DNA from: Tenacibaculum sp.
GTDB taxonomy: Bacteria; Bacteroidota; Bacteroidia; Flavobacteriales; Flavobacteriaceae
DNA length: 64,000 nucleotides
Direction: 5' to 3'
Assembly: GCA_022448525.1 (NCBI GenBank)
Contig: JAKVCX010000001.1
Span: 298,734-362,733 of the forward strand
Below are positions 9,212 to 18,848 of the stretch, in pieces. Each line of letters starts with the position of its first letter. The stretch's first letter is position 1. The notes under the pieces are model-generated. The model ran no database searches and was not told the origin of the DNA. It was given only the letters and a program-made list of their open reading frames with translations. Position numbers and translations under genes: made by a program.

Positions 9212-10309
9212 ATGGGCAAAATAATCTCTATTTGTAACCAAAAAGGAGGCGTTGGTAAAACTACTACCTGCGTTAATTTATCGGCTGCTTTAGGAATTCT
9301 TGAAAAGAAAGTTCTTGTGATTGATACTGATCCTTTAGCGAATGCTTCAACATCTTTTGGATTCTCTTCTAAAAAGCTGAACAATCCATCTTTACAACAC
9401 ATGGACTTCACTTCGGTAATTAGAAATAATATTATATCAACAAAATCTCCTAATGTTGACTTACTTCCGTTTATTGAAGATTTAAACCTTTTTAAACGTA
9501 CATCTGAAGTTTCAAAGTTCAACAAAGCTATACAATCAATTCATAAATCTTATGATTTTGTAATAATCGATTGCGTCCCTTTTTTCAAAGCAAAGAATTT
9601 AGACATTTTAACCAGCTCCAATTCCGTTATCATTCCTGTTCAATGTGATTATTACGCTTTGGAAGGATTACATAAATTTTTAAAGACCATTCGTTTCACT
9701 CAAAAAAACCTGAATCCTGATTTACATATAGAAGGTTTTTTGTTAACCATGTACAACAAACGATTAAAACTTTCTAATCAAGTTGCAAATTACATGCGTG
9801 AATATTTCAATGATTTAGTTTTTGATAGTATTATTAATAGAAGTTCAAAAATTACGCAAGCTCCAGGTTACGGACAAAGTGTATTGGAATTTGATATTAA
9901 TAGTGATGGAGCACAGTGCTACTTACTTTTAGCTAGTGAAATCATATCTAAGGAACCTGCAAAATTAGAAGCCCCAATGATTCCGGAAGAAAAAGAAAGC
10001 ATGTTTAATACAAAGCAACTTTCCAAAACAACTGAAAGCGAAGTCATGGATGATTCTATTTTTCAAAAAGTATTGCAAACTACTACTTCAATAGAAGAAA
10101 AAGTCATTGCTTTTCCCAAAAACTTTGACTCCTTAATTAATAGACAAAAAGCTTACGTGAAAAACAAACTAGGAACTTGTTATAAAAATCATCTAGGAAA
10201 TGTTTGGGTTTACAAAATAAATAAGAGCAAATTATTTAAGAAGAAATTTTTACATATTTACTTTGAAAATGATAGTGTTTCCCACTATACCACAAAATGG
10301 TTTAGTTAG
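9212..10309 (+). CDS. ParA-family ATPase with C-terminal extension
   Basis: 365 residues. Residues 1-250 form a ParA/MinD-type P-loop ATPase: deviant Walker A (NQKGGVGKTTTCVNLS), Walker A' (VIDTDPLANAS, where DPQGN is more usual) and Walker B (FVIIDCVP). Residues about 255-365 are an extra segment rich in Lys and aromatic residues, ending in HIYFENDSVSHYTTKWFS, which I do not recognise. No parB follows: the 3' end overlaps the convergent ppx gene by four bases. ParA proteins position DNA or protein cargo on the nucleoid; the cargo here is unknown. Confidence 0.85.
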   Translation: MGKIISICNQKGGVGKTTTCVNLSAALGILEKKVLVIDTDPLANASTSFGFSSKKLNNPSLQHMDFTSVIRNNIISTKSPNVDLLPFIEDLNLFKRTSEVSKFNKAIQSIHKSYDFVIIDCVPFFKAKNLDILTSSNSVIIPVQCDYYALEGLHKFLKTIRFTQKNLNPDLHIEGFLLTMYNKRLKLSNQVANYMREYFNDLVFDSIINRSSKITQAPGYGQSVLEFDINSDGAQCYLLLASEIISKEPAKLEAPMIPEEKESMFNTKQLSKTTESEVMDDSIFQKVLQTTTSIEEKVIAFPKNFDSLINRQKAYVKNKLGTCYKNHLGNVWVYKINKSKLFKKKFLHIYFENDSVSHYTTKWFS

Positions 10310-11199
10310 ATGATATCGTAATATAGACTTTTAACAATTCCATCTGATAACCCAATCTTTGGAACATAAATCCTTCTTGCTCCACTCCACTTCATTGCAG
10401 ATAAGTATATTTTCGTCGCAGGGACAATTACATCGGCTCTATCAGGGTTTAAACTTAACTCAGATATACGTTCTTCATAAGTCATCTTTTTCAAGAACTC
10501 TAATTGCGCATTTAAATACACATAAGAAATTGGACGACCTAAATCCAAACCAGACATTTTAAATATTTTATTAATATTTCCTCCAGAACCAATTAAAGAT
10601 ATTCTTTTATAATCTTTAGTATTCTTAGCAATCCATTCCTGAACTTTAGAAAATATTTTTTTATTCTTTTCTTTAGAATTGTTGATCAAACGAACCGTTC
10701 CAATTTTAAACGACTTGGATTTAATTAATTTCCCTCTTGAAAACAGGGTAAACTCTGTACTACCACCACCAACATCAACATACAAGTAAGTCTCATCAGA
10801 ATTAATCAAATGCTTTAAATCTGTAGAAGAAATAATAGCTGCTTCTTTTGCTCCATTGATGATATCAATCTCAATACCAGATTCATCGAGAATCTTACTT
10901 ACTATACTATCTCCATTTTCAGCTTCACGCATTGCGGAAGTAGCGCATGCTTTATAACGTTCAACACCATGAACTTTCATTAATAAACTGAAAGCTTTCA
11001 TGGCGTCAACCATTCTATTAATATTATTCTCAGAAATTTCACCAGAAACAAATGCGTCAGCTCCTAAACGAATAGGAACCCTCACTAAAGAAGACTTTTT
11101 AAACTTTGTCTCCTTCCCTTTTTCCTCAATTACATTTGCTATTAAAAGTCGTACTGCATTCGAACCAATGTCAATGGCTCCATATTTTTTTATTTCCAA
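10306..11199 (-). CDS. Ppx/GppA-family phosphatase (exopolyphosphatase-like)
   Basis: 297 residues, the short single-lobe-pair version common in Bacteroidota. It contains the ASKHA-fold phosphate motifs YGAIDIGSNAVRLLIANV at the N-terminus and YVDVGGGSTEFTLF in the middle, which bind phosphate and metal in exopolyphosphatase and pppGpp phosphohydrolase. It probably removes terminal phosphate from polyphosphate or pppGpp in the cytoplasm. It lies 13 bp downstream of the sixA-like gene and likely forms an operon with it. Confidence 0.9.
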   Translation of the reverse strand: MEIKKYGAIDIGSNAVRLLIANVIEEKGKETKFKKSSLVRVPIRLGADAFVSGEISENNINRMVDAMKAFSLLMKVHGVERYKACATSAMREAENGDSIVSKILDESGIEIDIINGAKEAAIISSTDLKHLINSDETYLYVDVGGGSTEFTLFSRGKLIKSKSFKIGTVRLINNSKEKNKKIFSKVQEWIAKNTKDYKRISLIGSGGNINKIFKMSGLDLGRPISYVYLNAQLEFLKKMTYEERISELSLNPDRADVIVPATKIYLSAMKWSGARRIYVPKIGLSDGIVKSLYYDII

Positions 11200-11212
11200 A
11201 AGAAATTAATTT

Positions 11213-11701
11213 TTATTTATGGTGTTTAGGAAACTCAACTAAAACTGTTGTTCCTTTTTTAATATCTTTCCAGTGCTTCTCTTTAAATTTAATACCTACT
11301 ACACCGCAAGTAGATACGTGAGCAATAGGTTGACTTCCAAATTTATTTACGAAAGTATTAATTCCATGATCGTGACTAAAAATTATTGCACTATCAAAAT
11401 TATCATCTAAAGCTTTCACTGTTTTTACCAAATAACCATCACTAAAACTATACAACTGCTTACTAATTTTAAGATTAGCCATTGGATATCCAAAGTTTTC
11501 GCAGAATATAATCCCAGTGTGTAATGCTCTATTCGCACTACTTGAAATAAAAACATCGGGGCGATTAATATTCTTTGCCAAATACTTTGATATCAGATGG
11601 GCATCGTTTATTCCTCTCTCTTTAAGAGGGCGATCGTGATCTTTAACACTAACATACTTCCACGAAGACTTAGCGTGACGAACTATATAAATGGTTTTCA
11701 T
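11213..11701 (-). CDS. sixA: SixA-like histidine phosphatase
   Basis: 162 residues. It begins MKTIYIVRHAKSSWKY; the RHA triad at residues 8-10 is the phospho-acceptor histidine motif of the histidine phosphatase (phosphoglycerate mutase-like) superfamily, and FSHDHGINTFVN supplies the second catalytic His. SixA of E. coli dephosphorylates phosphohistidine domains; the substrate here is unknown. It is flanked by pdxH and ppx on the same strand with short spacers. Confidence 0.88.
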   Translation of the reverse strand: MKTIYIVRHAKSSWKYVSVKDHDRPLKERGINDAHLISKYLAKNINRPDVFISSSANRALHTGIIFCENFGYPMANLKISKQLYSFSDGYLVKTVKALDDNFDSAIIFSHDHGINTFVNKFGSQPIAHVSTCGVVGIKFKEKHWKDIKKGTTVLVEFPKHHK

Positions 11702-11731
11702 TCAGTATAAAAAAGATTCTCAAATATAGCA

Positions 11732-12379
11732 CTATGGAGCTAATCGTTCAAGCTTCCACGAAAAATCTTTTAACAAAGTATATCGGATTCTATCATGTAG
11801 TCGATTAGGTCTACCTTGCCAAAACTCAACACTTACTGGTTTTACAATAAAACCTCCCCAGTGTTTTGGTCTTGGAATTTCTTCGCCTTTGAACTGATTC
11901 TCAAACTTATGTAAAGAATCTAAAAGCACTTGTTTATTCTCTACAACCTCACTTTGATTTGAAGCCCAAGCACCTAATTTACTTCCATCTGGCCTAGATT
12001 CAAAATATCCATCCGATAAATTCTCAGCGATCTTCTCTGCTTTTCCTTTAATAATAATTTGACGTTCTAACCCAGCCCAAAAAAAAGACAAACAAACATT
12101 GTTATTAGAAAGAATAGCTTTTCCCTTTTCAGAGTCGTAATTCGTATAAAAAATAAATCCTTCGTGCGTATACTTTTTTAATAACACAACCCTAGTTTTT
12201 GGGAATCCATCAAAACCAATTGAAGAAATACTCATTGCGTTTGCTTCATCAACCATTTCTGAATCATTCGCTTGCAAAAACCAATCACGAAATAATTCTA
12301 TTGGATTTTCAGGACAGTTTTGCTCTAACAATTCTCCTTTTTCGTATGACTTTCTAAAATCACTTAAATCGTGCGACAT
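11732..12379 (-). CDS. pdxH: Pyridoxamine 5'-phosphate oxidase
   Basis: 215 residues, normal for the family. It oxidises pyridoxine or pyridoxamine phosphate to pyridoxal 5'-phosphate with FMN in the cytoplasm. Typical blocks are visible: PNRLHDRIRYT near the C-terminus, KLGAWASNQSEVV in the middle, the FMN-site block TRVVLLKKYTHEGFIFYTNY, and the final WKLERLAP. It is first in a probable pdxH-sixA-ppx transcription unit and is divergent from the AraC/GyrI regulator. Confidence 0.96.
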   Translation of the reverse strand: MSHDLSDFRKSYEKGELLEQNCPENPIELFRDWFLQANDSEMVDEANAMSISSIGFDGFPKTRVVLLKKYTHEGFIFYTNYDSEKGKAILSNNNVCLSFFWAGLERQIIIKGKAEKIAENLSDGYFESRPDGSKLGAWASNQSEVVENKQVLLDSLHKFENQFKGEEIPRPKHWGGFIVKPVSVEFWQGRPNRLHDRIRYTLLKDFSWKLERLAP

Positions 12380-12450
12380 GTGTACAAGTTTTGTTGTGTA
12401 AAAATACGATTTAAATACGAGTTCGTTTTAAATCTCATACATTTGTTAAC

Positions 12451-13374
12451 ATGGAAATGAATGAAAAGAACAACCATTTATCGGTAAGAATGCATAACGC
12501 GATTCAATATATTGAAGAACATAATGATTCTAAACTTTTATTAGAAGAAGTAGCACAAAAAGCATTTCTTTCCCCTTATCATTTTCATAGAATCTTTAAA
12601 ACCATTACAAGAGAAACCTTCAATAGTTTTGTCATTAGAAAAAGAATAGAAAGAGCTGCTAACTTCCTATTACACTCTGAAGATAAGAGTATTTCAGAAA
12701 TTACCGATTTAACAGGTTTCTCAAGCATTTCATTATTTTCCAGAACATTTAAAAAGTTTTACGGGATAAGTCCAACTGAATTTAAAAACAAACGAGAAAG
12801 TAGATTTAGCAAGATTAGTAAAACGAAAAGCAAGAATGGGAAAATAGATACAGAGCTTGAACAATACATTTACAACATGAAAAATTTTGTAAAATATATT
12901 GATGAAAAAGCTACTAATTTAGAAGTAGTTAAAATAAAAAACATCCTTGTAGCATACGTTCCTCATATTGGGGCATTCGATAATGTTGGAATTGCGTTTG
13001 AAAAATTACTAAAATGGGCCTACCCAAAAGGTTTAATGAATGGGCAACCTAGAATAATGTCTGTTTATCATGATAGTCCAAAAGTAACAGAGGAAGCTAA
13101 ATTAAAAATGAGTGCCTGTATCGGTCTTGAAAACAAGACCATTGACACTTCAGAAATAAATACACGAACTATTTCGGGAGGAAAATATGTAAGCGCTACT
13201 TTTACATTGGCTCTACATGAATTTAAAAAAACATACGAAGCCATTTTTGTTTGGATTTTTGATAAGGGATTTAAAGTTGATGATACTCGTGATCCTTTTG
13301 ATGAATACCACAATAACTTTAATGAGCATCCGCAAAAGTTATGTAACCTCACTATTTACATTCCTGTTCAATAA
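12451..13374 (+). CDS. AraC-family regulator with GyrI-like ligand domain
   Basis: 307 residues. Residues 8-118 are the AraC DNA-binding domain (LEEVAQKAFLSPYHFHRIFK and ISEITDLTGFSSISLFSRTF, ending YGISPTEFKN). A lysine-rich linker follows, then a GyrI-like effector-binding domain (about 150-305) ending in LCNLTIYIPVQ, as in the SoxS-like/Rob-type regulators that bind small hydrophobic ligands. It precedes the TonB receptor-DUF2141-TPR genes on the same strand by about 90 bp and may regulate them; no operator was found. Confidence 0.88.
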   Translation: MEMNEKNNHLSVRMHNAIQYIEEHNDSKLLLEEVAQKAFLSPYHFHRIFKTITRETFNSFVIRKRIERAANFLLHSEDKSISEITDLTGFSSISLFSRTFKKFYGISPTEFKNKRESRFSKISKTKSKNGKIDTELEQYIYNMKNFVKYIDEKATNLEVVKIKNILVAYVPHIGAFDNVGIAFEKLLKWAYPKGLMNGQPRIMSVYHDSPKVTEEAKLKMSACIGLENKTIDTSEINTRTISGGKYVSATFTLALHEFKKTYEAIFVWIFDKGFKVDDTRDPFDEYHNNFNEHPQKLCNLTIYIPVQ

Positions 13375-13466
13375 ACAATTCATCTCATTTTTTTTACAGT
13401 TCGGTATCTCTTTTTATGAAAAGGCAGAGATCTGATTGATTTTTGTTGCATAAAACAACAATTAAC

Positions 13467-15626
13467 ATGAAACCACTTTTTACTTTATTAGTATTAATTA
13501 GTACTTTTTACTCGTTTTCTCAACACAGCATTTCTGGAAAAGTAATAGACTCTAAAGGAAATCCAATTGAAGGAGCGAATGTATATCTTGAAGGAACATA
13601 TGACGGAACTTCTTCTGATAAAGACGGAAACTTTTCTTTCACTACAACAGAAGAAAACATGCAAACTTTAGTAATTTCTTTCGTTTCATTTGAAACCTTC
13701 GTGAAAACTGATAAAGTTGAAAACTTAAGCAACATTTCAGTAAAACTTAAAGAAGATGTGAACACATTAGACGCAGTAGTTATTAACGCCGGAACTTTTG
13801 ATGCAGGCGAAAAAGCAAGAGCCGTAGCATTAAAACCCTTGGATATTGTTACTACCGCAAGCGCATTAGGAGACGTTGTTGGAGCATTTCAAACATTACC
13901 AGGAACCTCAGCTAATGATGAAGATGGAAGATTATTTGTTCGTGGTGGAGATGCTGAAGAAACGCAAATTTTCATTGATGGAATTCGTGTGTTTAATCCT
14001 TTTATACCAACAGGAAATAATATACCAACAAGAGGGCGATTTTCTCCTTTTCTTTTTAAAGGAATGTCATTTTCAACAGGTGGGTATTCTGCAGAATACG
14101 GACAAGCACTTTCTAGTGTTTTAGCTTTAAATACAATTGACCAACCAACACAAGAAAAAACGGACATTCAATTTATGACTGTTGGTGTTGGTGTTGGAAA
14201 TACTCAAATTTGGGATAAGAATTCATTCAGTATTAACACTTCTTATATCAATTTAGCTCCATATCAATACGCATTTCCAGATAGAAACCAGTGGAACGAA
14301 CCTTATGAAGGAGCAAGTGGAGAAATGGTTTATAGATACCAACCAAATGAAGATGGTTTATTAAAGCTTTATGGTGCTTTTAGTTACAGCAATTTCGATT
14401 TAATTCAAGAAAACATAAACTTTGATAACGGATTCAGGTTCGGTTTACAAAACACTAACCTATATTTCAATGGGTCTTACAAACAAAGACTTGGAAATGG
14501 ATGGAAAGTTTCTGGAGGATTTGGTTATACAAATGACTCTTCTGATATCAACTTAGAAAGCGACAATGTGAACAATGCAGAAAATTCTGCTCATTTTAAA
14601 ATGAAAGCTCAAAAAAGATATTCAAGTAGATTAAAGTTTAATTTTGGTGCAGAATATTTTATTACTGACTTTAATGAAGATTTCATGCAAAGCTCAACTT
14701 CAGATAGTTTTAACCTGAATTTTGACAATAATATTTTTGGTGTATTTACAGAAGCAGACATTTTCTTTTCAAAAGAATTAGCTACAAAAATTGGAGTTCG
14801 ACTAGAAAATAATGAATTCTCTAATGAATTTACATTTTCTCCAAGAGTCTCATTAGCCTACAAAGCTGGAAAAAATGATCAGTTCTCGTTAGCTTATGGA
14901 GAGTTTTATCAAAACCCGAGAAACGAGTACTTAAAATTTTCTGACAATTTAACATCTGAAAAAGCAACTCATTATATTGCCAACTATCAATATATAAAAG
15001 ATCGACAGCAATTTAGAATTGAAGGATATTATAAAAAATATAATAATCTGGTTAAATTCGATAGTGAGATTGCTACAGCAGTTTCTAACTTCACAAATAC
15101 TGGTGACGGATACGCGAAAGGAATAGATTTGTTTTGGAGAGATGGAAAAACCATAAAAAGCTTAGATTATTGGGTTTCTTATTCATATCTAGATACCGAA
15201 CGTGACTTCAGAAATTACCCAACGGATGCGACTCCAAATTTCGCTTCAAAACACAACTTATCGGTTGTTGGGAAATACTGGGTAGATTCTTGGAAAACTC
15301 AATTAGGAATTTCTTATCGTTTCGCTACAGGTAGAACTTATACAAATCCGAATACAACAGGATTTCTTAATCAAAAAACTAAAAATTACAATTCTGTGAG
15401 TATAAATGCAGCTTATTTAATTAGTCAACAAAAAATATTGTATTTCTCAGTGAACAATGTTTTAGCAACTCAAAACGTTTTTGGTTATGATTATAAAAAC
15501 ACGCCGAATACTAATGGAGTTTTCGAAAGACAAGCATTACGACCAAATGCAGATCAATTCTTTTTCATAGGATTTTTCTGGTCAATTAGTGATGACAATA
15601 AGAGTAATCAATTAGATAATTTATAA
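13467..15626 (+). CDS. TonB-dependent receptor with CarboxypepD-like N-terminal domain
   Basis: 719 residues from the ATG at 13467; an upstream TTG would add eight residues before the signal peptide MKPLFTLLVLISTFYSFSQ. Residues 22-105 are a carboxypeptidase-D regulatory-like domain (ISGKVIDSKGNPIEGANVYL). The plug follows (RLFVRGGDAEETQIFIDGIR), then a 22-strand barrel ending in an aromatic residue-rich strand (FFFIGFFWSIS). Predicted to import a substrate through the outer membrane using TonB energy. The substrate is unknown, and no SusD partner is present. First gene of a likely three-gene unit. Confidence 0.93.
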   Translation: MKPLFTLLVLISTFYSFSQHSISGKVIDSKGNPIEGANVYLEGTYDGTSSDKDGNFSFTTTEENMQTLVISFVSFETFVKTDKVENLSNISVKLKEDVNTLDAVVINAGTFDAGEKARAVALKPLDIVTTASALGDVVGAFQTLPGTSANDEDGRLFVRGGDAEETQIFIDGIRVFNPFIPTGNNIPTRGRFSPFLFKGMSFSTGGYSAEYGQALSSVLALNTIDQPTQEKTDIQFMTVGVGVGNTQIWDKNSFSINTSYINLAPYQYAFPDRNQWNEPYEGASGEMVYRYQPNEDGLLKLYGAFSYSNFDLIQENINFDNGFRFGLQNTNLYFNGSYKQRLGNGWKVSGGFGYTNDSSDINLESDNVNNAENSAHFKMKAQKRYSSRLKFNFGAEYFITDFNEDFMQSSTSDSFNLNFDNNIFGVFTEADIFFSKELATKIGVRLENNEFSNEFTFSPRVSLAYKAGKNDQFSLAYGEFYQNPRNEYLKFSDNLTSEKATHYIANYQYIKDRQQFRIEGYYKKYNNLVKFDSEIATAVSNFTNTGDGYAKGIDLFWRDGKTIKSLDYWVSYSYLDTERDFRNYPTDATPNFASKHNLSVVGKYWVDSWKTQLGISYRFATGRTYTNPNTTGFLNQKTKNYNSVSINAAYLISQQKILYFSVNNVLATQNVFGYDYKNTPNTNGVFERQALRPNADQFFFIGFFWSISDDNKSNQLDNL

Positions 15627-15746
15627 GAAGAAAAATTAATTGATACTTTCAACAACAATTCAGTTATGAAAAACGACAATTCGGTAAGAATTTTGAGGTT
15701 ATCAATTGAAAACAATAGATATTTGAACATATAAAAATTAAAAATT

Positions 15747-16169
15747 ATGCAACGAATCATTTTATTAGCAAGCCTATTTCTTTTCAGTTTTATACAAAAA
15801 GTTACTGCGCAAGAAACACACACCATTACTGTTGAGTTTAACGGAATGGAATCTGATAAAGGAAACTTATACGTAGCACTTTATGACAAAGAGAAAGACT
15901 TTTTGAAAAAATCAATCAAAGGAGAAATTGTAAAAATATCAGATAAAAAAGCTACTGCTGTATTTAAAAACATTCCTGAAGGAGAATATGCCATTTCTGC
16001 TTTTCATGATGAAAATGATAATAAAAAAATGGATACTAAAATATTTGGAATCCCTAAAGAACCAATTGGAATGTCTAACGATGCAAAAGGGTTTATGGGA
16101 CCTCCAAAATATAAAGACGCAAAATTTGCTGTAAAAGGAGATGTATCTCTGAAAATTAAAATGAACTAA
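15747..16169 (+). CDS. DUF2141 secreted protein
   Basis: 140 residues with a signal peptide (MQRIILLASLFLFSFIQKVTAQ). The mature part is a beta-sandwich-like DUF2141 domain; conserved pieces are GNLYVALYD, IPEGEYAISAFHDENDNKKM and FGIPKEPIGMSNDA. The function of DUF2141 proteins is not known; they are frequently encoded next to TonB-dependent receptors in Bacteroidota, as here. The gene is 120 bp downstream of the receptor and 18 bp before the TPR gene. Confidence 0.9.
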   Translation: MQRIILLASLFLFSFIQKVTAQETHTITVEFNGMESDKGNLYVALYDKEKDFLKKSIKGEIVKISDKKATAVFKNIPEGEYAISAFHDENDNKKMDTKIFGIPKEPIGMSNDAKGFMGPPKYKDAKFAVKGDVSLKIKMN

Positions 16170-16187
16170 ACAACTAAAGATAAAATC

Positions 16188-16811
16188 ATGAAAAAAATAG
16201 CCTTACTAATAATAGTTTTAATATCTACTAATATTGTTGCCCAATCAAAATATGAAAAAGGAATGACCAAAGCTTTTGAATTATGGGGACAACAAAAAAA
16301 CAATGAAGCTTGTCAGTTATTTGAAAGAATTACAAAAGCTGAACCTGAAAACTGGTTACCACCTTATTACGTTGCAACATTAGAAATTTTAGGAAGTTTC
16401 GGTATTAAAGACGAAGCTAAACTGAATAGTAAGCTAACCAAAGCTCAAGAGTTTTTGGACTTAGCTAAAAGTTTATCACCAAACAACCCTGAAATAATGA
16501 TAAATCAAGCGTTATTGAATACGGCTTACATAGCATTTGATGGGCAAAAATACGGGATGACATTATCAGGAAAGAATTCTATGATTTATGCAGAAGCTCT
16601 TAAAATAGCACCGAAAAACCCGCGAGTTGTTTTAGGAAAAGCAGAATGGGACATGGGAGCCGCTAAATATTTCAATCAACCTATAGAACCTTTTTGTAAA
16701 GATGTAAAGAAATCTATCGAGCTATTTGAAATTGAAGAGCTACCGAAATTCTATCCGAAATACGGAAAAGACAGAGCCAAAGAAGTTTTAAAACAATGTA
16801 AAAAGAGTTAA
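16188..16811 (+). CDS. Secreted TPR-like protein
   Basis: 207 residues. A signal peptide (MKKIALLIIVLISTNIVAQ) is followed by helical repeats resembling tetratricopeptide repeats (GMTKAFELWGQQKNNEACQLF; SLSPNNPEIMINQALLNTAYI; LKIAPKNPRVVLGKAEWD). Probably a periplasmic scaffold. It is the last gene of the receptor-DUF2141-TPR group and is closed by a strong terminator. The specific partner is unknown; association with the receptor is inferred from position. Confidence 0.82.
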   Translation: MKKIALLIIVLISTNIVAQSKYEKGMTKAFELWGQQKNNEACQLFERITKAEPENWLPPYYVATLEILGSFGIKDEAKLNSKLTKAQEFLDLAKSLSPNNPEIMINQALLNTAYIAFDGQKYGMTLSGKNSMIYAEALKIAPKNPRVVLGKAEWDMGAAKYFNQPIEPFCKDVKKSIELFEIEELPKFYPKYGKDRAKEVLKQCKKS

Positions 16812-16813
16812 TA

Positions 16814-16845
16814 AAAAATCCCGCTAAATTTAGCGGGATTTTTTA
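16814..16845. terminator. Bidirectional terminator
   Basis: AAAAAATCCCGCTAAA facing TTTAGCGGGATTTTTT, a near-perfect 15-16 bp stem between the convergent TPR and DUF389 genes. Confidence 0.93.
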
Positions 16846-16848
16846 TTT

Positions 16849-18279
16849 CTATTTTTTTAAATATAAAGTATCTAACTTCATTTCGTTCTGAAGCCACTTA
16901 TGCAACTCAGCTTGCTTTTTCTTAATATAAGATTCTTTCAATTTGCTATTCCAAACAACTTTTGCCTCAGGAATTGTATCTACTTTGATAAAATCTTTTG
17001 TTGCTAACACTTTAGAAAAACGAATTTCTTTCAAATCATTAAATCGAATTTTAGCATCACGCGCAATTACACTAAACGGAATATTGCTTTTATCTGTTTT
17101 CTCGATTGTAGAGTTTAAGTTTGAAATTTGAGATTTTAAATCTTTAATCTCTTTATGCAAACCACTAATAATTGAATTCTTTTCATCTAAATCAGAAAAT
17201 GCTCTAGTTAATGACTCTGAAATATCATCTGCACTTCTAGATTCATTCGCATTTACTATTAACTTATAGTCTTTTAACTTTTCGTATTCTTTTAATTCGT
17301 TCTCTAAATCAGAAACTGTAGCCTCTGGAACTTTTCCATTGAAGAAAAGAACAAATTGCTTTTCCTCTTTATTTATTTTCTCTTTTTGAAACCAAAGTTT
17401 GTCATTTACATCAATCTCATTCTTAATAAAATCTTTTACATCTCTCGTAAATCTACTTTGCTCCAATACATTTAAAAAAGTCCACACTGCAGGAACCATT
17501 GCTACTAGACCAAAGAAAGTGGCTAATTGAGCAATTCTTTTTCTTTTTTTAGAATTCACATAACGTATCATCGTAAATCCTAAAACTTTTAGAACTAAAA
17601 ACGTAGATAAAGCAATAAAGGTTGTATTAATTATAAACAAATACATCGCCCCAAGGAAATAACTGATATTTCCTACTGCTAATCCATAACCCGCCGTACA
17701 CAAAGGAGGCATTAATGCTGTTGCAATTGCCACACCAAAAATAACAGAAGCAATTGTTCCTTTTTTCGTACGAGCAACAATTAATGCTAAACCTCCAAAT
17801 ATAGCAACCAACACATCAAGTATGTTAGGCTGAGTTCTCGCCTCTAATTCTGGAGTTAATTCGGTTAATGGCGATAATAAAAAGTATAAGTAAGCTGTTG
17901 CAACACTTAAAAAAACCATCACCAACAAGTTAACAAATGAGCTTTTTAAGGTATCAATATCATTAATCGCAAGAGACATCCCTATTCCTAAAATAGGCCC
18001 CATAAGAGGAGAAATTAACATGGCTCCAATAACTACAGCTGTCGAACTAACATTTAATCCAATAGATGCTATAAAAACTGCAAATATTAAAATCCATGCT
18101 GTTGCTCCTTTAAAAGGAATATCATTTTTTATTGCTTGTATTGTAGCTTCTTGATCAGTATCATGCCTAAAATCTAAAAGCTCATTCATAAAGCTTTTAA
18201 TACTTTCCCATAATCCTTTCGCTCCTTCTTTTACAGCTTCTTTAGATTTATCAATTTCTTCCTTCTTAATTTCTTCCAT
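16849..18279 (-). CDS. DUF389 / TIGR00341-family membrane protein
   Basis: About 476 residues from the ATG at 18279. An in-frame ATG at 18333 would add 18 residues, but a promoter-like TATATTTC lies between the two, so the shorter form is preferred. The core has the DUF389 block STAVVIGAMLISPLMGPILG and roughly six membrane helices. The C-terminal ~190 residues are cytoplasmic or periplasmic with a coiled coil (about LHKEIKDLKSQISNLNSTIE). The transport or sensing role of the family is not established. Confidence 0.85.
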   Translation of the reverse strand: MEEIKKEEIDKSKEAVKEGAKGLWESIKSFMNELLDFRHDTDQEATIQAIKNDIPFKGATAWILIFAVFIASIGLNVSSTAVVIGAMLISPLMGPILGIGMSLAINDIDTLKSSFVNLLVMVFLSVATAYLYFLLSPLTELTPELEARTQPNILDVLVAIFGGLALIVARTKKGTIASVIFGVAIATALMPPLCTAGYGLAVGNISYFLGAMYLFIINTTFIALSTFLVLKVLGFTMIRYVNSKKRKRIAQLATFFGLVAMVPAVWTFLNVLEQSRFTRDVKDFIKNEIDVNDKLWFQKEKINKEEKQFVLFFNGKVPEATVSDLENELKEYEKLKDYKLIVNANESRSADDISESLTRAFSDLDEKNSIISGLHKEIKDLKSQISNLNSTIEKTDKSNIPFSVIARDAKIRFNDLKEIRFSKVLATKDFIKVDTIPEAKVVWNSKLKESYIKKKQAELHKWLQNEMKLDTLYLKK

Positions 18280-18446
18280 ATAATAATTCTCTTTTGCGAC
18301 GAAATATACGAAAAGATCACCAAAATCGTTCATCTATAGATTCCGACCATTAATCTAAGCTCCACTTCTAATAATATAATTAAAATTCAATCAGGGCTTA
18401 TTTTTTATAATTTTCGACCGGTATTAATTAAGAATGAGTAATAAAG

Positions 18447-18848
18447 ATGAAAAGATTAAACATTTTGTTTATAGATGATGATGAAGTTGAAAGAATGAAA
18501 TTCTCAAGAGTTTGTAGTAAAAGTAACTACAAACCGACAGTTATTGAAGCCGTAAATGGCGAGGATGCTCTTTCTAAATTAGAAAATCCAACCTCCGATA
18601 TCATTTTTTTAGACTTAAACATGCCTAAAATGAATGGTATTGAGTTTCTAAAAATACTAAAAGCAGATAAAAAGTTACGATTCATTCCAACTATCATATT
18701 GTCTAGCTCAGATAATTACAACGATTTAAAAACTTGTTATGAGTTAGGAATCGCAGGTTACATCATTAAGCCATTGCGTTTAGAGGATTACACTAGAAAT
18801 ATTACCACTATGTTAGATTATTGGACTAATAATGAATTATTAAATTAA
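18447..18848 (+). CDS. CheY-like response regulator (stand-alone receiver)
   Basis: 133 residues, a single receiver domain with no output domain. The acidic pocket D10/D11, phospho-acceptor D56 (IIFLDLNMPKMNG), Ser86 (ILSSS) and Lys108 (YIIKPL) are all present. It ends shortly after the domain. It likely receives phosphate from the PAS histidine kinase 134 bp downstream and passes it on by protein contact. This type (Rcp1-like receiver paired with a PAS/HisKA kinase) is common in Bacteroidota. Confidence 0.93.
   Translation: MKRLNILFIDDDEVERMKFSRVCSKSNYKPTVIEAVNGEDALSKLENPTSDIIFLDLNMPKMNGIEFLKILKADKKLRFIPTIILSSSDNYNDLKTCYELGIAGYIIKPLRLEDYTRNITTMLDYWTNNELLN

Noticed and set aside
13405..13436. 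ATCTC ... GAGAT arms before the TonB receptor gene
   Set aside because: Only five base pairs with a large loop; likely chance in AT-rich sequence.
15666..15737. 23-codon frame between the TonB receptor and DUF2141 genes
   Set aside because: Too short and without recognisable features; position alone is not enough.
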